Notes: generated by a model from the sequence alone, not told the origin. A stretch of 64,000 bases of DNA from Methylobacterium sp. J-078 (GCF_022829285.1 NZ_JAKSYI010000145.1:1-64000); one strand, 5' to 3'. Positions 15,757-25,081 are shown, counted from the stretch's first letter. Translations and numbers: made by a program.

Positions 15757-17109
15757 TCAGCGCGTGGTCGGCAGGAGCCAGTTCGGCAGCCACATGGCGA
15801 TGCCGGGCACGAGGCAGAGGATCAGGATCGCCACCGCCATCAGGATCACGAAGGGCAGCGTGCCCCAGATGATGTCCTTGAGCGGGATGTCGGGGGCGAT
15901 GTTCTTGATGACGAAGATGTTGAGGCCCACCGGCGGGTGGATCAGGCCCATCTCCATGGTGATGGTCATCACCACGCCGAACCAGACGAGGTCGAACCCG
16001 GCCGCCTTCAGCGGCGGCAGGATGATCGGTGCCGTCATCAGGATGATCGAGACCGGCGGCAGGAAGAAGCCGAGCAGGATCACGAGACCGAGGATCGTCA
16101 CCAGCAGCACCCAGGGCGAGAGCTGCATCGCCACGATCGCGGCCGCCGCCGATTGCGAGATGTGCAGGTAGCTCATCACGTAGGCGTAGAGGAGCGACAT
16201 GCCGATGATGAGCATCAGCATGGTGGATTCCCGCAGGGTCGCGGTGAGGATCGGGCTGACGTCCTTCGGACGCCAGACGCCGTAGATCACCGCGATGAGG
16301 CCCAGCGCCAGGAGGCCGCCGAGGCCGGCCGTCTCGGACGGGGTGGCGTAGCCGCCGTAGAGCGCCACCATCACGCCGGTGAGCAGGATCACGAAGGGCA
16401 GCACGCGGGGCAGCGTCGAGAAGCGCTGGCGCATGCTGTAGGTGTCCTCCGCCAGGATGGCGGATTGCGTGCCCTTGCGCTCGTAAGCCGCCTTCGCGGC
16501 GGCGTACTCCGCGCGGAAGCGGTAGACCGACCAAGTCGCGAACAGGCCCACCAGCAGCAGGCCCGGGCCGATGCCGGCGAGGAACAGGCGCCCCAGGGAC
16601 TGCTCTGCCGCCACCGCGTAGAGGATCATGGTGATCGAGGGTGGCAGCAGGATGCCCAGCGTGCCGCCCGCCGCGATGATGCCGGCGGCGAAGCCCGGCG
16701 AGTAGCCGCGCTTCCTCATCTCCGGGATGCCCGCCGAGCCGATGGCAGAGCAGGTGGCGGGCGAGGACCCCGCCATGGCGGCAAAGAGCGCGCAGGCGAA
16801 GACGTTGGCGATGCCGAGGCCCCCGGGGATGCGGTGCATCCAGGCATGCATGGCCGAGTAGAGGTCCTGGCCGGCCTTGGACCGCCCGATCGCCGCGCCC
16901 TTCAGGATGAAGAGCGGGATCGACAGCAGGGTGATCGAGGCCATCTCCTCGTAGACGTTCTGCGCCACCGTATCGAGGGAGGCGCCCGGCATGAAGAAAT
17001 ACATGAAGGCGAGCGCCACGAAGCCCAGCGCGAAGGCGATGGGGATGCCCGCCAGCATCGCGCTGAGCGTCGCGCCCGCGTAGAGGAAGCCGATGGCCGC
17101 GACGCTCAT
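15757..17109 (-). CDS. dctM: TRAP transporter large membrane subunit (DctM)
   Basis: This 450-residue, roughly 12-helix protein is the large permease of a tripartite ATP-independent periplasmic transporter. Family hallmarks are visible: IPLFILKGAAIGRSKAGQDLY near residues 63-83, MAGSSPATCSAIGSAGIPEM near 111-130, and GGTLGILLPPSITMILYA near 149-166. It imports an organic acid together with sodium, using the solute-binding protein encoded upstream. Its ATG overlaps the DctQ stop by four bases (17106-17109). The ligand cannot be inferred from the permease. Confidence 0.93.
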   Translation of the reverse strand: MSVAAIGFLYAGATLSAMLAGIPIAFALGFVALAFMYFFMPGASLDTVAQNVYEEMASITLLSIPLFILKGAAIGRSKAGQDLYSAMHAWMHRIPGGLGIANVFACALFAAMAGSSPATCSAIGSAGIPEMRKRGYSPGFAAGIIAAGGTLGILLPPSITMILYAVAAEQSLGRLFLAGIGPGLLLVGLFATWSVYRFRAEYAAAKAAYERKGTQSAILAEDTYSMRQRFSTLPRVLPFVILLTGVMVALYGGYATPSETAGLGGLLALGLIAVIYGVWRPKDVSPILTATLRESTMLMLIIGMSLLYAYVMSYLHISQSAAAAIVAMQLSPWVLLVTILGLVILLGFFLPPVSIILMTAPIILPPLKAAGFDLVWFGVVMTITMEMGLIHPPVGLNIFVIKNIAPDIPLKDIIWGTLPFVILMAVAILILCLVPGIAMWLPNWLLPTTR

Positions 17110-17852
17110 GGATGCCTCCCGGTGACCTTGGTGTTCGGCGTGACGTTGGCCGAGGACGTGTTTGCCAAGGGATCGCCGAGGGGCCGGGTCCCCTCCGGCG
17201 TGAGGCCGGGACGGCCTTGGCCATCCTGGGTCTGCGTGTCGCGGTTGAGATCGGCGCCGAGGCCGATCTTCGGGTTCGCCCAGCCGGCCTTCTCGGCGCC
17301 GTAGAGGATCTCCTCGGCGATCTGCAGGACGAACTGGACTCCGAGCAGCGTCATGCCGCCCGCCATGAGGATGTAGGGGATCCAGAGGGGCGGCCCCCAG
17401 CTCGACTGGGAGACCTGGCCGTCGACCCAGGCCTCGTGCAGCAGGGTCCAGCTCTTCCAGGCGAAGAAGGCCACGAACACGAAGCTGATGATGTCCGCCA
17501 TCAGCAGGCGGGCGCGGTTGACCCGCGGCGACAGGAGGCCGGTGAGCGCCTCGATCGCCACGTGGCCGCGCTTGGACTGCACGGCGGCGGCCGAGAAGAA
17601 GGTGGCGCCGACGATGAGGAACACCGCCATCTCGTCCTGCCAATCGGTGGGCTCGTGCAGGACGTAGCGGATGACGACGCTGTAGCTGAGCACGAGGCAG
17701 GCACAGACCAGGGCGATGCCGCCCAGCAGCATGATGACGTGGTTGATGCGCTTCAGGGCGCGATCGATGGTGCCGAGGAGCCCCGGAACCCGGGGCTCTG
17801 CCTTGGTCTGCGTCTCGGCGGCGGCCGAAGCCGCGTCGAAGGCGTGGCTCAC
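17106..17852 (-). CDS. dctQ: TRAP transporter small membrane subunit (DctQ)
   Basis: The 248-residue protein has the four-helix DctQ core (about residues 40-190), including RYVLHEPTDWQDEMAVFLIVGATFFSAA and the conserved KRGHVAIE. A hydrophilic C-terminal tail of about 55 residues (NPKIGLGADLNRDTQTQDG onward) is longer than usual. Translation starts at a GTG at 17852 that overlaps the dctP stop by four bases (GTGA), and its own stop overlaps dctM. The three transporter genes thus form one coupled unit. Confidence 0.9.
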   Translation of the reverse strand: MSHAFDAASAAAETQTKAEPRVPGLLGTIDRALKRINHVIMLLGGIALVCACLVLSYSVVIRYVLHEPTDWQDEMAVFLIVGATFFSAAAVQSKRGHVAIEALTGLLSPRVNRARLLMADIISFVFVAFFAWKSWTLLHEAWVDGQVSQSSWGPPLWIPYILMAGGMTLLGVQFVLQIAEEILYGAEKAGWANPKIGLGADLNRDTQTQDGQGRPGLTPEGTRPLGDPLANTSSANVTPNTKVTGRHP

Positions 17853-18868
17853 GACACCTGCTCCGCCAGCTTGAGGAGCTCGGCGCAACCGGCCGACTTG
17901 CCGGCGAAGTCCTTCCAGGCGGTGTCCTTGGCGATGTCGCGCCACTGGCCGAGGGTCTTCTCGTCGAGGTTCTGGACCTTGGCGCCGGCCTTGGCGAAGA
18001 TCTCCTCGACCTTGGTGTCGTCCGCCTTGGCGCCGGACTGCCCGAACGGCTCGAGCTCGGCGCCGATGGCCATGATCAGATCCTGCTGGTCCTTGGGCAG
18101 GCGATCGAAGGCGAGCTTCGACATCATGATGGGCTCCAGCATGAACCAGTAGGAGCGCTCGCGGCCCGAGGTCAGGGCCTTGCCCAGCTCCTCCAGCCGG
18201 AACGAGATCAGGCTGGTGGACGAGGTGATGACCGCGTCGCAGGCCCCCGTCTGCATGGCGGCGTAGGATTCGCTGGAAGGGATCGACAGGGTGGCGGCAC
18301 CCGCCTGCTTCATCATCAGGTCCATCTCGCGCGACCCACCCCGGACCTTGAGGCCCTTGGCGTCGGACGGCGCGTAGAGGGGGCGCTCGCGGCTGGCGAC
18401 GCCGCCCGCCTGCCAGACCCACGAGACGAGGACGATGCCCTTCGATTCCAGGATCTCGGTGAGCTTGCGGCCGACGGGCGCCTTCTTCCAGGCGATGGCC
18501 TGCTCGTAGGAGCTGACCAGGGCCGGCATCAGGCCGATGTTCAGCTCCGGCACCTCGCCGCCGGCATAGGGCGAGGGATAGAGCGAGAGGTCGAGGGCAC
18601 CCTTGCGCATGGCCGCGAACTGGGCGTTCGTCTTCATCAGCGACGAGCCGGGATAGACCTGCACCTCGAGGGCGCCCTTGGAGCGCTCGGCCAGCGCCAT
18701 CGCGAACTTGCGGCACATCCGATCGCGAAAGTCGCCCTCCTCAAGGGTTCCGCCGGGGAATTGGTGCGAGAGCTTCAGGGTGGTGGCCGCCCGGGCACGC
18801 GAGCCAAGGGATAGGATGGCGGGGGCGGCGAGGCCGCCGGCGACGAGGGCACGGCGTGTCAGCATCAT
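17849..18868 (-). CDS. dctP: TRAP transporter solute-binding protein (DctP)
   Basis: The 339-residue protein captures the substrate in the periplasm and delivers it to DctQM. It has a twin-arginine-like signal (MMLTRRALVAGGLAAPAILSLGSRARAA). The mature protein shows DctP features: LKLSHQFPGG at its start, KGLKVRGGSREMDLMMKQAGA with the conserved ligand-binding arginine, and a family-typical helix-rich C-terminus. An upstream in-frame ATG at 18943 would disrupt the signal. The start at 18868 follows GGGAGAG. The gene is divergent from a GntR regulator over a 180-base region with inverted repeats. Confidence 0.92.
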   Translation of the reverse strand: MMLTRRALVAGGLAAPAILSLGSRARAATTLKLSHQFPGGTLEEGDFRDRMCRKFAMALAERSKGALEVQVYPGSSLMKTNAQFAAMRKGALDLSLYPSPYAGGEVPELNIGLMPALVSSYEQAIAWKKAPVGRKLTEILESKGIVLVSWVWQAGGVASRERPLYAPSDAKGLKVRGGSREMDLMMKQAGAATLSIPSSESYAAMQTGACDAVITSSTSLISFRLEELGKALTSGRERSYWFMLEPIMMSKLAFDRLPKDQQDLIMAIGAELEPFGQSGAKADDTKVEEIFAKAGAKVQNLDEKTLGQWRDIAKDTAWKDFAGKSAGCAELLKLAEQVS

Positions 18869-18916
18869 GGCGCGTCTCTCCCTGGGCCGTGGCTCGGCCG
18901 TTCCGTTTTGCAGCGC

Positions 18917-18977
18917 AGCATTTATACTGCAATGCGCCTTCATTATACATGAAACGATGTCTTGTATATTTTGTCAA
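18917..18977. promoter_or_regulatory. Divergent TRAP/GntR control region with candidate operators
   Basis: This AT-rich stretch separates dctP and the GntR gene. It holds two inverted repeats: GCATT at 18918-18922 with AATGC at 18931-18935, and TATACATG at 18944-18951 with CTTGTATA at 18961-18968 (one mismatch). On the minus strand a perfect TATAAT (18942-18947) and a perfect TTGACA (18972-18977) are present, but their 24-base spacing is too long for one promoter. FCD-type GntR proteins commonly bind such short palindromes next to their own gene. Confidence 0.5.
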
Positions 18978-19048
18978 CGCAGATGAATAATGAATGCCGC
19001 CGGATTTTCGCGAATCGGTGGGATTAAACCGAGCCGGGATCCCAGCGC

Positions 19049-19705
19049 ATGACTCAGTCGCGCCGCCTCAGGCAGACCATCGAGACCGAGATCGTGGATG
19101 GGCGCCTCGCCCTCGGCGCGCGCCTCGACGAGACCGAACTCGCCGAGCGCTTCGGGGTCTCGCGCACGCCCATCCGCGAGGCCCTGCTGCAGCTGGCGAT
19201 GACCGGCCTCGTGGAGATCAAGCCCCGGCGGGGCGCCATCGTCAGCGCGCCCGATCCGCAACACCTGATCGCGATGTTCGAGACGATGGCGGAGATCGAG
19301 GCGTCGTGCGGGCGCCTGGCGACGCGCCGCCTCGTGCCGGACGACGAGGCCGCCCTGAAGGCGGCGCTCTCCGCCTGCGCGACCTCGGCCGCGGCCGGCG
19401 ATCCCGAGACGTATTACGCCGAGAACTACATCTTCCACACGGTGGTCTACCGGGCCTGCCGGAACGGTTTCCTGGAGGAGCAGGCGCGCCAGCTGCATCG
19501 CCGGCTCGCGCCCTTCCGGCGCCTCCAGCTCCGCGCCCGCAACCGCCTCGGCCAGTCGCTGGTCGAGCACGAGGCCATCGTCGCCGCCATCGTGTCGGGT
19601 GACGAAGCGGGTGCCTCCGACCTGCTGCGCGCCCACGTCATCGTCCAGGGCGACCGCTTCTCCGACCTCGTGGCGGGCCTGCGTTCGATCAACGCCGCCG
19701 CCTGA
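19049..19705 (+). CDS. GntR-family (FCD) transcriptional regulator, likely of the TRAP operon
   Basis: The 218-residue protein has an N-terminal winged helix-turn-helix (about 5-68, ETELAERFGVSRTPIREALLQL) and a C-terminal all-helical FCD ligand domain (about 75-205). The FCD domain shows metal-site style residues, including His in NYIFHTVVYRA and His in LVEHEAIVAAI. FCD regulators typically respond to organic acids and repress adjacent transport or degradation genes. Divergent placement next to dctPQM, with palindromes between, strongly suggests that it controls that operon and itself. Confidence 0.88.
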   Translation: MTQSRRLRQTIETEIVDGRLALGARLDETELAERFGVSRTPIREALLQLAMTGLVEIKPRRGAIVSAPDPQHLIAMFETMAEIEASCGRLATRRLVPDDEAALKAALSACATSAAAGDPETYYAENYIFHTVVYRACRNGFLEEQARQLHRRLAPFRRLQLRARNRLGQSLVEHEAIVAAIVSGDEAGASDLLRAHVIVQGDRFSDLVAGLRSINAAA

Positions 19706-19710
19706 CAGTC

Positions 19711-19726
19711 GGCGGGATCGCCCGCC
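19711..19726 (+). terminator. Short hairpin after the GntR gene
   Basis: GGCGGG at 19711-19716 pairs with CCCGCC at 19721-19726 across a four-base loop, beginning six bases after the stop. There is no T-run, so this is a weak terminator candidate. Confidence 0.35.
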
Positions 19727-19850
19727 CGAATCGCACGAAGAAGATGCACTGCAACTCAGGGTTGTCTTTAGGAATCGTGTAAGTCAATCTTAAAAGGCGC
19801 GGCATTAAACGGGAGGCCCACGTTCTCGTCTCGCGGTCACCGGCCTTCCC

Positions 19851-21527
19851 ATGCGCTTCTCTCTCAAGTCGACACTGATCGGCCTCTTCGGTCTGCTGGC
19901 GATCATCACGGCGGGACAGGGCCTGCTTTCCCTGTCGAAGATGGATACCATCGGCGACCGCATGGCGGTCCTGTCCGACAATGCACTCCCCTCCGTCGAT
20001 GCCGCGCACGCGATGAACGCCCTGGTGATGCGGATCCGCCTCTGGCAGTTCCGCTACGTCGTCGCCGACACCGCCGAGGAGCGGGCCAACAGCGTCGCCC
20101 AGACCGCGACGCTGGCCAAGGATCTTGAGGGCCGGCGCGTCGCCTACAAGGCCCTGGTGAGCTCGCCCGAGGAAGGCGCTCTCTACGACGAGGTCAGCGC
20201 CAAGCTCGCCCTGATGGGCCAGGACTGGAGCCGGCTTCAGGCCATCGACCCGGCCCGGCGCGACGAGGTCCTGACCCTGTTCCGGGGGCCGATGAACGCC
20301 AACTACCTCGCCACCAGCGGCACCATGCGCAAGCTCGTCACCCTCAACGGCGAGGCCGGCGAGGCCGCTAAGGCGGCGGCGCGCGACGCGCACGCGAGCG
20401 CCGTGCGCACGACCCAGATCATGCTCGGGCTCTCGGTGCTGATGGCGCTCGCCGCCATGGCCTACACGATCCGGGGCATCACCCGGCCCCTGAGCGCGAT
20501 GACGGAGGCCATGCGGCGCGTGGCGGACGGCGATGCGCAGGCCGAGATCCCGAGCGTCGGCCGCCAGGACGAGATCGGCGCCATGGCCGACACCCTCGAC
20601 ACCTTCCGCGCCAACCTCCTGCGCAGCCGCGCCCTGGAGGAGGAGACCCGCCTCGCGCGCGCCGGCGCCGAGGCGCAGCGCAAGGCCGCGATGCGCGCGA
20701 TGGCCGACGGTTTCGAGGGCGCCGTCGGCGGCATCCTCGGCCGGGTCACGGCGGCCTCGGCCCAGCTGCGCGCCACCGCGCAGAGCATGGCCGGCACCGC
20801 CTCCGAGACGGCGAGCCAATCCAGCACCGTCGCGGCGGCGGCGGACCAGGCCGCGGCCAATGTCGGCATGGTGGCGGCGGCGGCCGAGGAACTCGGCGCC
20901 TCGGTGCAGGAGATCGGACGTCAGGTCGACGGCTCGACCCAGCTCGCCCAGCGCGCGGTGGACGAGGCGGCGCGCACCGCGACGCAGGTGCAGGAGCTAA
21001 GTGCGGCCGCCGCACGCATCGGCGACGTCGTGGCGATGATCGCGTCGATCGCGGGCCAGACCAACCTGCTGGCGCTGAATGCCACCATCGAGGCGGCGCG
21101 CGCCGGAGAGGCCGGGCGCGGCTTCGCGGTGGTTGCGGCGGAAGTGAAGGAACTCGCCAACCAGACGGCGCGGGCCACCGAGGAGATCAGCGGCCAGATC
21201 GGCCGCATCCAGGGCTCGACGGGTCAGGCCGTCACCGCGATCGAGACCATCAGCGGCCGCATCCGCGAGATCAGCGCTGTGGCGACCTCGATCGCGGCGG
21301 CCGTCGAGGAACAGGGCGCGGCGACGCAGGAGATCGTGCGCAACGTCAGCGAGGCCGCCACCGGCACCGGTGAGGTCACGGCCAACATTGCGGGCGTCGC
21401 CGGAGCGGCCGAGGCGACGGGGGCCGCCGCCTCCCAGGTCCTGTCGTCGGCCTCCGAACTTTCGGCGGAATCCGAGCACCTCGCTCGGGAAATGGCGCGC
21501 TTCCTCGGAACGGTCCGGGCCGCCTGA
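19851..21527 (+). CDS. Methyl-accepting chemotaxis protein
   Basis: The 558-residue receptor has a first membrane helix (about 7-29), a periplasmic four-helix-bundle domain (about 30-185) and a second helix (about 187-207). A HAMP domain follows (about 208-262), then a long methyl-accepting signalling domain. The signalling tip contains GQTNLLALNATIEAARAGEAGRGFAVVAAEVKEL in slightly interrupted form. It should dock CheA and CheW and steer flagellar movement in response to an unknown ligand. No CheR/CheB-binding pentapeptide is visible at the C-terminus (FLGTVRAA). It follows the GntR gene by 145 bases. No che genes are nearby. Confidence 0.93.
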   Translation: MRFSLKSTLIGLFGLLAIITAGQGLLSLSKMDTIGDRMAVLSDNALPSVDAAHAMNALVMRIRLWQFRYVVADTAEERANSVAQTATLAKDLEGRRVAYKALVSSPEEGALYDEVSAKLALMGQDWSRLQAIDPARRDEVLTLFRGPMNANYLATSGTMRKLVTLNGEAGEAAKAAARDAHASAVRTTQIMLGLSVLMALAAMAYTIRGITRPLSAMTEAMRRVADGDAQAEIPSVGRQDEIGAMADTLDTFRANLLRSRALEEETRLARAGAEAQRKAAMRAMADGFEGAVGGILGRVTAASAQLRATAQSMAGTASETASQSSTVAAAADQAAANVGMVAAAAEELGASVQEIGRQVDGSTQLAQRAVDEAARTATQVQELSAAAARIGDVVAMIASIAGQTNLLALNATIEAARAGEAGRGFAVVAAEVKELANQTARATEEISGQIGRIQGSTGQAVTAIETISGRIREISAVATSIAAAVEEQGAATQEIVRNVSEAATGTGEVTANIAGVAGAAEATGAAASQVLSSASELSAESEHLAREMARFLGTVRAA

Positions 21528-21645
21528 CGCCGCCTCCGGAGCGGGTCGGCGGCGACGGGACAGTCATCGCCGACGTCCAGTCCTTCCGATCATCGAGCCG
21601 GCCCAGTCTCAAAGGCGGGGGTGCGCGGGGACCGTGTGCTCCGGC

Positions 21646-22341
21646 TCAGGCCGCCGGAGCCGCCTCGCGGTCGGAGGTCCCAAAATTCTCGGCGATCACG
21701 GGCGTGCGCGCGCGGATATGGACCCGCATGAGGCGGGCCAGCGCCTCGCCGTCGCGGGCGCGCAGCAGGGCGATCATCTGCTCGTGCTCGGACACGGATT
21801 GCTCCCACTGTTGCGCAGTCTGATGCACCGCGTAGCGCGAGCGCTGGATGCGCCCCGACAGGCTGTCGTAGATGCCCGCCAGGGTGGCGTTCCGGCTCGC
21901 CCGCATGATGGCCTCGTGGATCGCGCGGTTGAGGGCGAAGTACAGCGCCTCATCACCGGCCTTCCAGGCCCCCACCATGGCATCGTGGTCGCGGCAGATG
22001 CCCTCGATCTCCCCGTCGGTGATGATGCGGCAGGCGAGGTCGGCGGCGGTCGCCTCCAGGCCGGCGATGACCTCGATCATCTCCTCGATCTCGGATTGCG
22101 ACAGGCTGGCGACCCGGGCGCCCCGATTGGGCAGCAGTTCGAGCAGCCCCTCCGTGGCGAGGATCTTGATGGCCTCGCGCAGGGGGGTGCGCGAGATGCC
22201 GAAGCGCTCGGTCAACTCGCTCTCGTTGACCCGCGCGCGCGGCTCGAGCTCACCGGACCGGATGAGATCCCGCATCCGGTCGACGACTTCATCGTGCAGG
22301 TAGCGTCGGTTGATGCCGAGGCCCGTCTCGATCTTGTTCAT
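21646..22341 (-). CDS. GntR-family (FCD) transcriptional regulator
   Basis: This 231-residue regulator has a winged helix-turn-helix (about 15-80, SELTERFGISRTPLREAIKIL) and an FCD effector domain (about 85-215) with AIHEAIMRASRN and VSEHEQMIALLRARD segments. It differs clearly from the other GntR protein encoded nearby, so it is not a recent duplicate. It lies 105 bases downstream of zwf on the same strand, with AT-rich DNA between, so it probably has its own promoter. Target genes are not evident. Confidence 0.85.
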   Translation of the reverse strand: MNKIETGLGINRRYLHDEVVDRMRDLIRSGELEPRARVNESELTERFGISRTPLREAIKILATEGLLELLPNRGARVASLSQSEIEEMIEVIAGLEATAADLACRIITDGEIEGICRDHDAMVGAWKAGDEALYFALNRAIHEAIMRASRNATLAGIYDSLSGRIQRSRYAVHQTAQQWEQSVSEHEQMIALLRARDGEALARLMRVHIRARTPVIAENFGTSDREAAPAA

Positions 22342-22446
22342 GGGTCCGCGACGTCTGGAAGCAAAAGGAACAATACTCCCCCTGGTAATCCGCAGACTGC
22401 GGCCTGTCGAGGGAGTCTGGAATTATACCTCGCCTTTCGCACTTGG

Positions 22447-23925
22447 TCATCGGATCTCTTCGTGCCAGGTGCGTCCGTCGCGCTCGATCAGCGCGATGGC
22501 GGCGGTAGGGCCCCAGCTGCCGGCCGCGTAGGGGCGCGGCGGCTCGGGTCGGTCAGCCCAGGCCTTAAGGAGGGAATCGGCCCAGGCCCAGGCCACCTCG
22601 ACCTCGTCGCGGCGCATGAACAGGGTGGCGTTGCCGCGCACCACATCCATGAGCAGGCGCTCGTAGGCGTCGGGGTAGCGCTGCTTGAAGGTCTCCTCGA
22701 AGGAGATGTCGAGGTTGGTGGGCCGCAGGCGCATGCCGCCGGGACCCGGGTCCTTGGTCATGACCTCGAGCTTGATCCCCTCCTCCGGCTGGAGCCGGAT
22801 GACGAGGCGGTTGGGCTCGCGCCCGAAGGATTCGGCCGGGAAGATCGAGAACGGCGAGGCGCGGAACTGCACCACGATCTCGGAGAGCTTCTGGGGCAGG
22901 CGCTTGCCGGTGCGCAGGTAGAACGGCACCCCCGCCCAGCGCCAGGACTGCACCTCGAGCTTCAGGGCGACGAAGGTCTCGGTCCGGCTGTCGGCCTCGT
23001 TGCCGAGGTCGGCCCGGTAGCCTGCCACCGGCTGGCCCGCCACGGCACCGGCCGCGTACTGCCCGCGCACCGTCACGCTCTGCACGTCGTGCGGGGTGAT
23101 GGGCTTGAGGGCCCGCAGGACCTTCAGCTTCTCGTCGCGCACCGAGTTCGCGTCCAGCGAGAGCGGGCTTTCCATCGCCATCAGGCAGAGGAGCTGCAGC
23201 ATGTGGTTCTGCACCATGTCGCGCAGCGCACCCGAGGTGTCGTAGTAGCCCGCGCGCCCCTCGACGCCCACGGTCTCGCCCACGGTGATCTGGACGTGGT
23301 CGATCACGTCCGCCGTCCAGAGCCGCTCGAAGATGGTGTTGGCAAAGCGAAGGGCCAGCAGGTTCTGCACCGTTTCCTTGCCGAGATAGTGGTCGATGCG
23401 GAAGATCTGCTCTTCCGGAAACACCTTGCCGACGGCGTCGTTGATGGCGCGGGCCGATTTCAAGTCCTTGCCGATGGGCTTTTCCAGCACGACGCGGGAC
23501 TTCTCGCCGATCAAGCCGTGCTTGGCGAGGTTCTCGCAGATCGAGCCGTAGAGGTCGGGCGAGGTGGCGAGATAGTAGGGCCGGACCTGGTCCGGGCGCT
23601 CGGCGAGCTTGGCGGCGAGATTCTCCCAGCCGTCGTCGCCGGCTCCGTCCACCGCGACGTAATCGAGATGGTCGAGGAAGGCGGCGAGCTTGTCCTCGAC
23701 CACGTCGCCGGCCGGCACGAAGCGCTTGACCGCGTCGCGCGCCCGCTCGCGGAACGCCTCGGCACTCATCTCCGAGCGCGAGGCGCCGATGATCCGGCTC
23801 GTGCCCGGGATCTGCCCGTCCTTGAAGCGGTAGTACAGGGCCGGCAGCAGCTTGCGCGTGGTCAGGTCGCCGGTGGCGCCGAACACGACGCAATCGAAGG
23901 AGGCGACGGGGATGATGGTGGCCAA
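22447..23925 (-). CDS. zwf: Glucose-6-phosphate 1-dehydrogenase
   Basis: Zwf oxidises glucose-6-phosphate to 6-phosphogluconolactone with NADP or NAD, feeding the Entner-Doudoroff and pentose phosphate routes. The 492-residue enzyme has the nucleotide-binding GATGDLTTRK near its start, the substrate-binding RIDHYLGKE around residue 175, and the usual C-terminal domain. Translation probably starts at a TTG at 23925, because GGGAG lies six bases upstream. A TTG at 23949 is the alternative, and no ATG is available. No pgl or edd gene is adjacent. Confidence 0.94.
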   Translation of the reverse strand: MATIIPVASFDCVVFGATGDLTTRKLLPALYYRFKDGQIPGTSRIIGASRSEMSAEAFRERARDAVKRFVPAGDVVEDKLAAFLDHLDYVAVDGAGDDGWENLAAKLAERPDQVRPYYLATSPDLYGSICENLAKHGLIGEKSRVVLEKPIGKDLKSARAINDAVGKVFPEEQIFRIDHYLGKETVQNLLALRFANTIFERLWTADVIDHVQITVGETVGVEGRAGYYDTSGALRDMVQNHMLQLLCLMAMESPLSLDANSVRDEKLKVLRALKPITPHDVQSVTVRGQYAAGAVAGQPVAGYRADLGNEADSRTETFVALKLEVQSWRWAGVPFYLRTGKRLPQKLSEIVVQFRASPFSIFPAESFGREPNRLVIRLQPEEGIKLEVMTKDPGPGGMRLRPTNLDISFEETFKQRYPDAYERLLMDVVRGNATLFMRRDEVEVAWAWADSLLKAWADRPEPPRPYAAGSWGPTAAIALIERDGRTWHEEIR

Positions 23926-24107
23926 GGGCGGCTCCCGTTCGGTTTGCAAGCACAGGCTACGAAGATTCGCGACTGCTGTTTCGACTCGCCGGCCCCGCTA
24001 TGCAAGGCGTTCGCCATGTGAGCGGCGTGTGGGACGGCACGCCGCTTCCCGGCGGTCCCGCACCTCACCCCGCCGAAATCCTTGCCCCCGCGAGACAGGG
24101 CTCGGTG

Positions 24108-24953
24108 TCAGCCGGGGCTGAACACTTTGAACGCCTCGGCGTGATCGGGGTGCCAGCGCGAGAGCGCCGGGCGGTTCTCGATGATGTCGCCGGCCGCCCA
24201 AGCGATGCGCTTCGCGTCGTCGGCGCGGGTGGTCTCGTTGTCTGGGCACAGGATGTAGAAGTCGCCCCGCGCCAGTCCGTCCAAGAGGAACGCCACTGTC
24301 TCGTCGGGCGTCCAGGCGCCCTCGGGCTTCGCCGCGACGCCGCGCGCTTTCGTCAGGCCCGTATAGACGAAGCCCGGAATGAGCAGGTGGACGCTCAACG
24401 GCACGCCCGCCCGCCCGCGCAGGTCGTGCGCCAGCGCCTCCGTCACCGCCTTCACGCCCGCCTTCGAGACGTTGTAGGGCGTGTTGCCCGGCGGCGTGGT
24501 GATGCCCTGCTTCGAGCCCGTGACCACGATGGCGCCGGGCTGCCCGCCCGCGATCATGGCCGGCGCGAAGGCCTGGATGCCGTTGATGACGCCCCAGAGG
24601 TTGGTGTCGAGGATGCGCGCCCAGGTCTCAGGCTCCGAGAAGAGCCGGCCTCCGGCCTCGATCCCGGCATTCAACATCACCACGGCGGGCGGGCCATCGG
24701 CACAGGCCGCATCGCGCAGGGCCGCGATGTCCTCGGGGCGCCGGACATCCGTGGCGAGCGCCCGGACGGGAGCGTCCCCGGCGACGGCCGCGACCTCCAC
24801 GCGGGCGGCGTCCAGCGCCTCGCCGGGCAGATCGGCGAGCCAGACCGTCAGCCCTTCGGCGGCGAAGCGCTTGGCCGCCGCCAACCCGATCCCGCTCGCC
24901 GCGCCGGTGACGACGGCGGTCCGCCCCGCCTGAAGTGCCGGATGCATGGTCAT
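24108..24953 (-). CDS. Short-chain dehydrogenase/reductase
   Basis: The 281-residue enzyme has the SDR cofactor motif TGAASGIG near residue 14, NAG (LNAGIEAGG) in the middle, Ser in VTGSKQG and the catalytic YNVSK. It would use NAD(P) in a reversible alcohol/ketone reaction on an unknown substrate. The C-terminal region (residues 215 onward, with FYILCPDNETTRAD) is longer than in minimal SDRs. The start at 24953 follows GGGAGAG. It is transcribed divergently from the L,D-transpeptidase gene and stands 180 bases downstream of zwf. Confidence 0.87.
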   Translation of the reverse strand: MTMHPALQAGRTAVVTGAASGIGLAAAKRFAAEGLTVWLADLPGEALDAARVEVAAVAGDAPVRALATDVRRPEDIAALRDAACADGPPAVVMLNAGIEAGGRLFSEPETWARILDTNLWGVINGIQAFAPAMIAGGQPGAIVVTGSKQGITTPPGNTPYNVSKAGVKAVTEALAHDLRGRAGVPLSVHLLIPGFVYTGLTKARGVAAKPEGAWTPDETVAFLLDGLARGDFYILCPDNETTRADDAKRIAWAAGDIIENRPALSRWHPDHAEAFKVFSPG

Positions 24954-25081
24954 GGCCTCTCCCTTCGCGCTCTGCGCGCAAGCAGAGTTAGGGCGCCCTG
25001 TGGACCACGTCAGGCCGGGACAGGAGATTGGTAACCCTCCGTGCGCATGGTTGGGGAGACACCACACGCGCGAGATCCGTG

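Noticed and set aside
18942..18977. TTGACA and TATAAT on the minus strand as one promoter for dctP
   Set aside because: The hexamers are 24 bases apart, too far for a single sigma-70-type promoter, so only a general control region is annotated.
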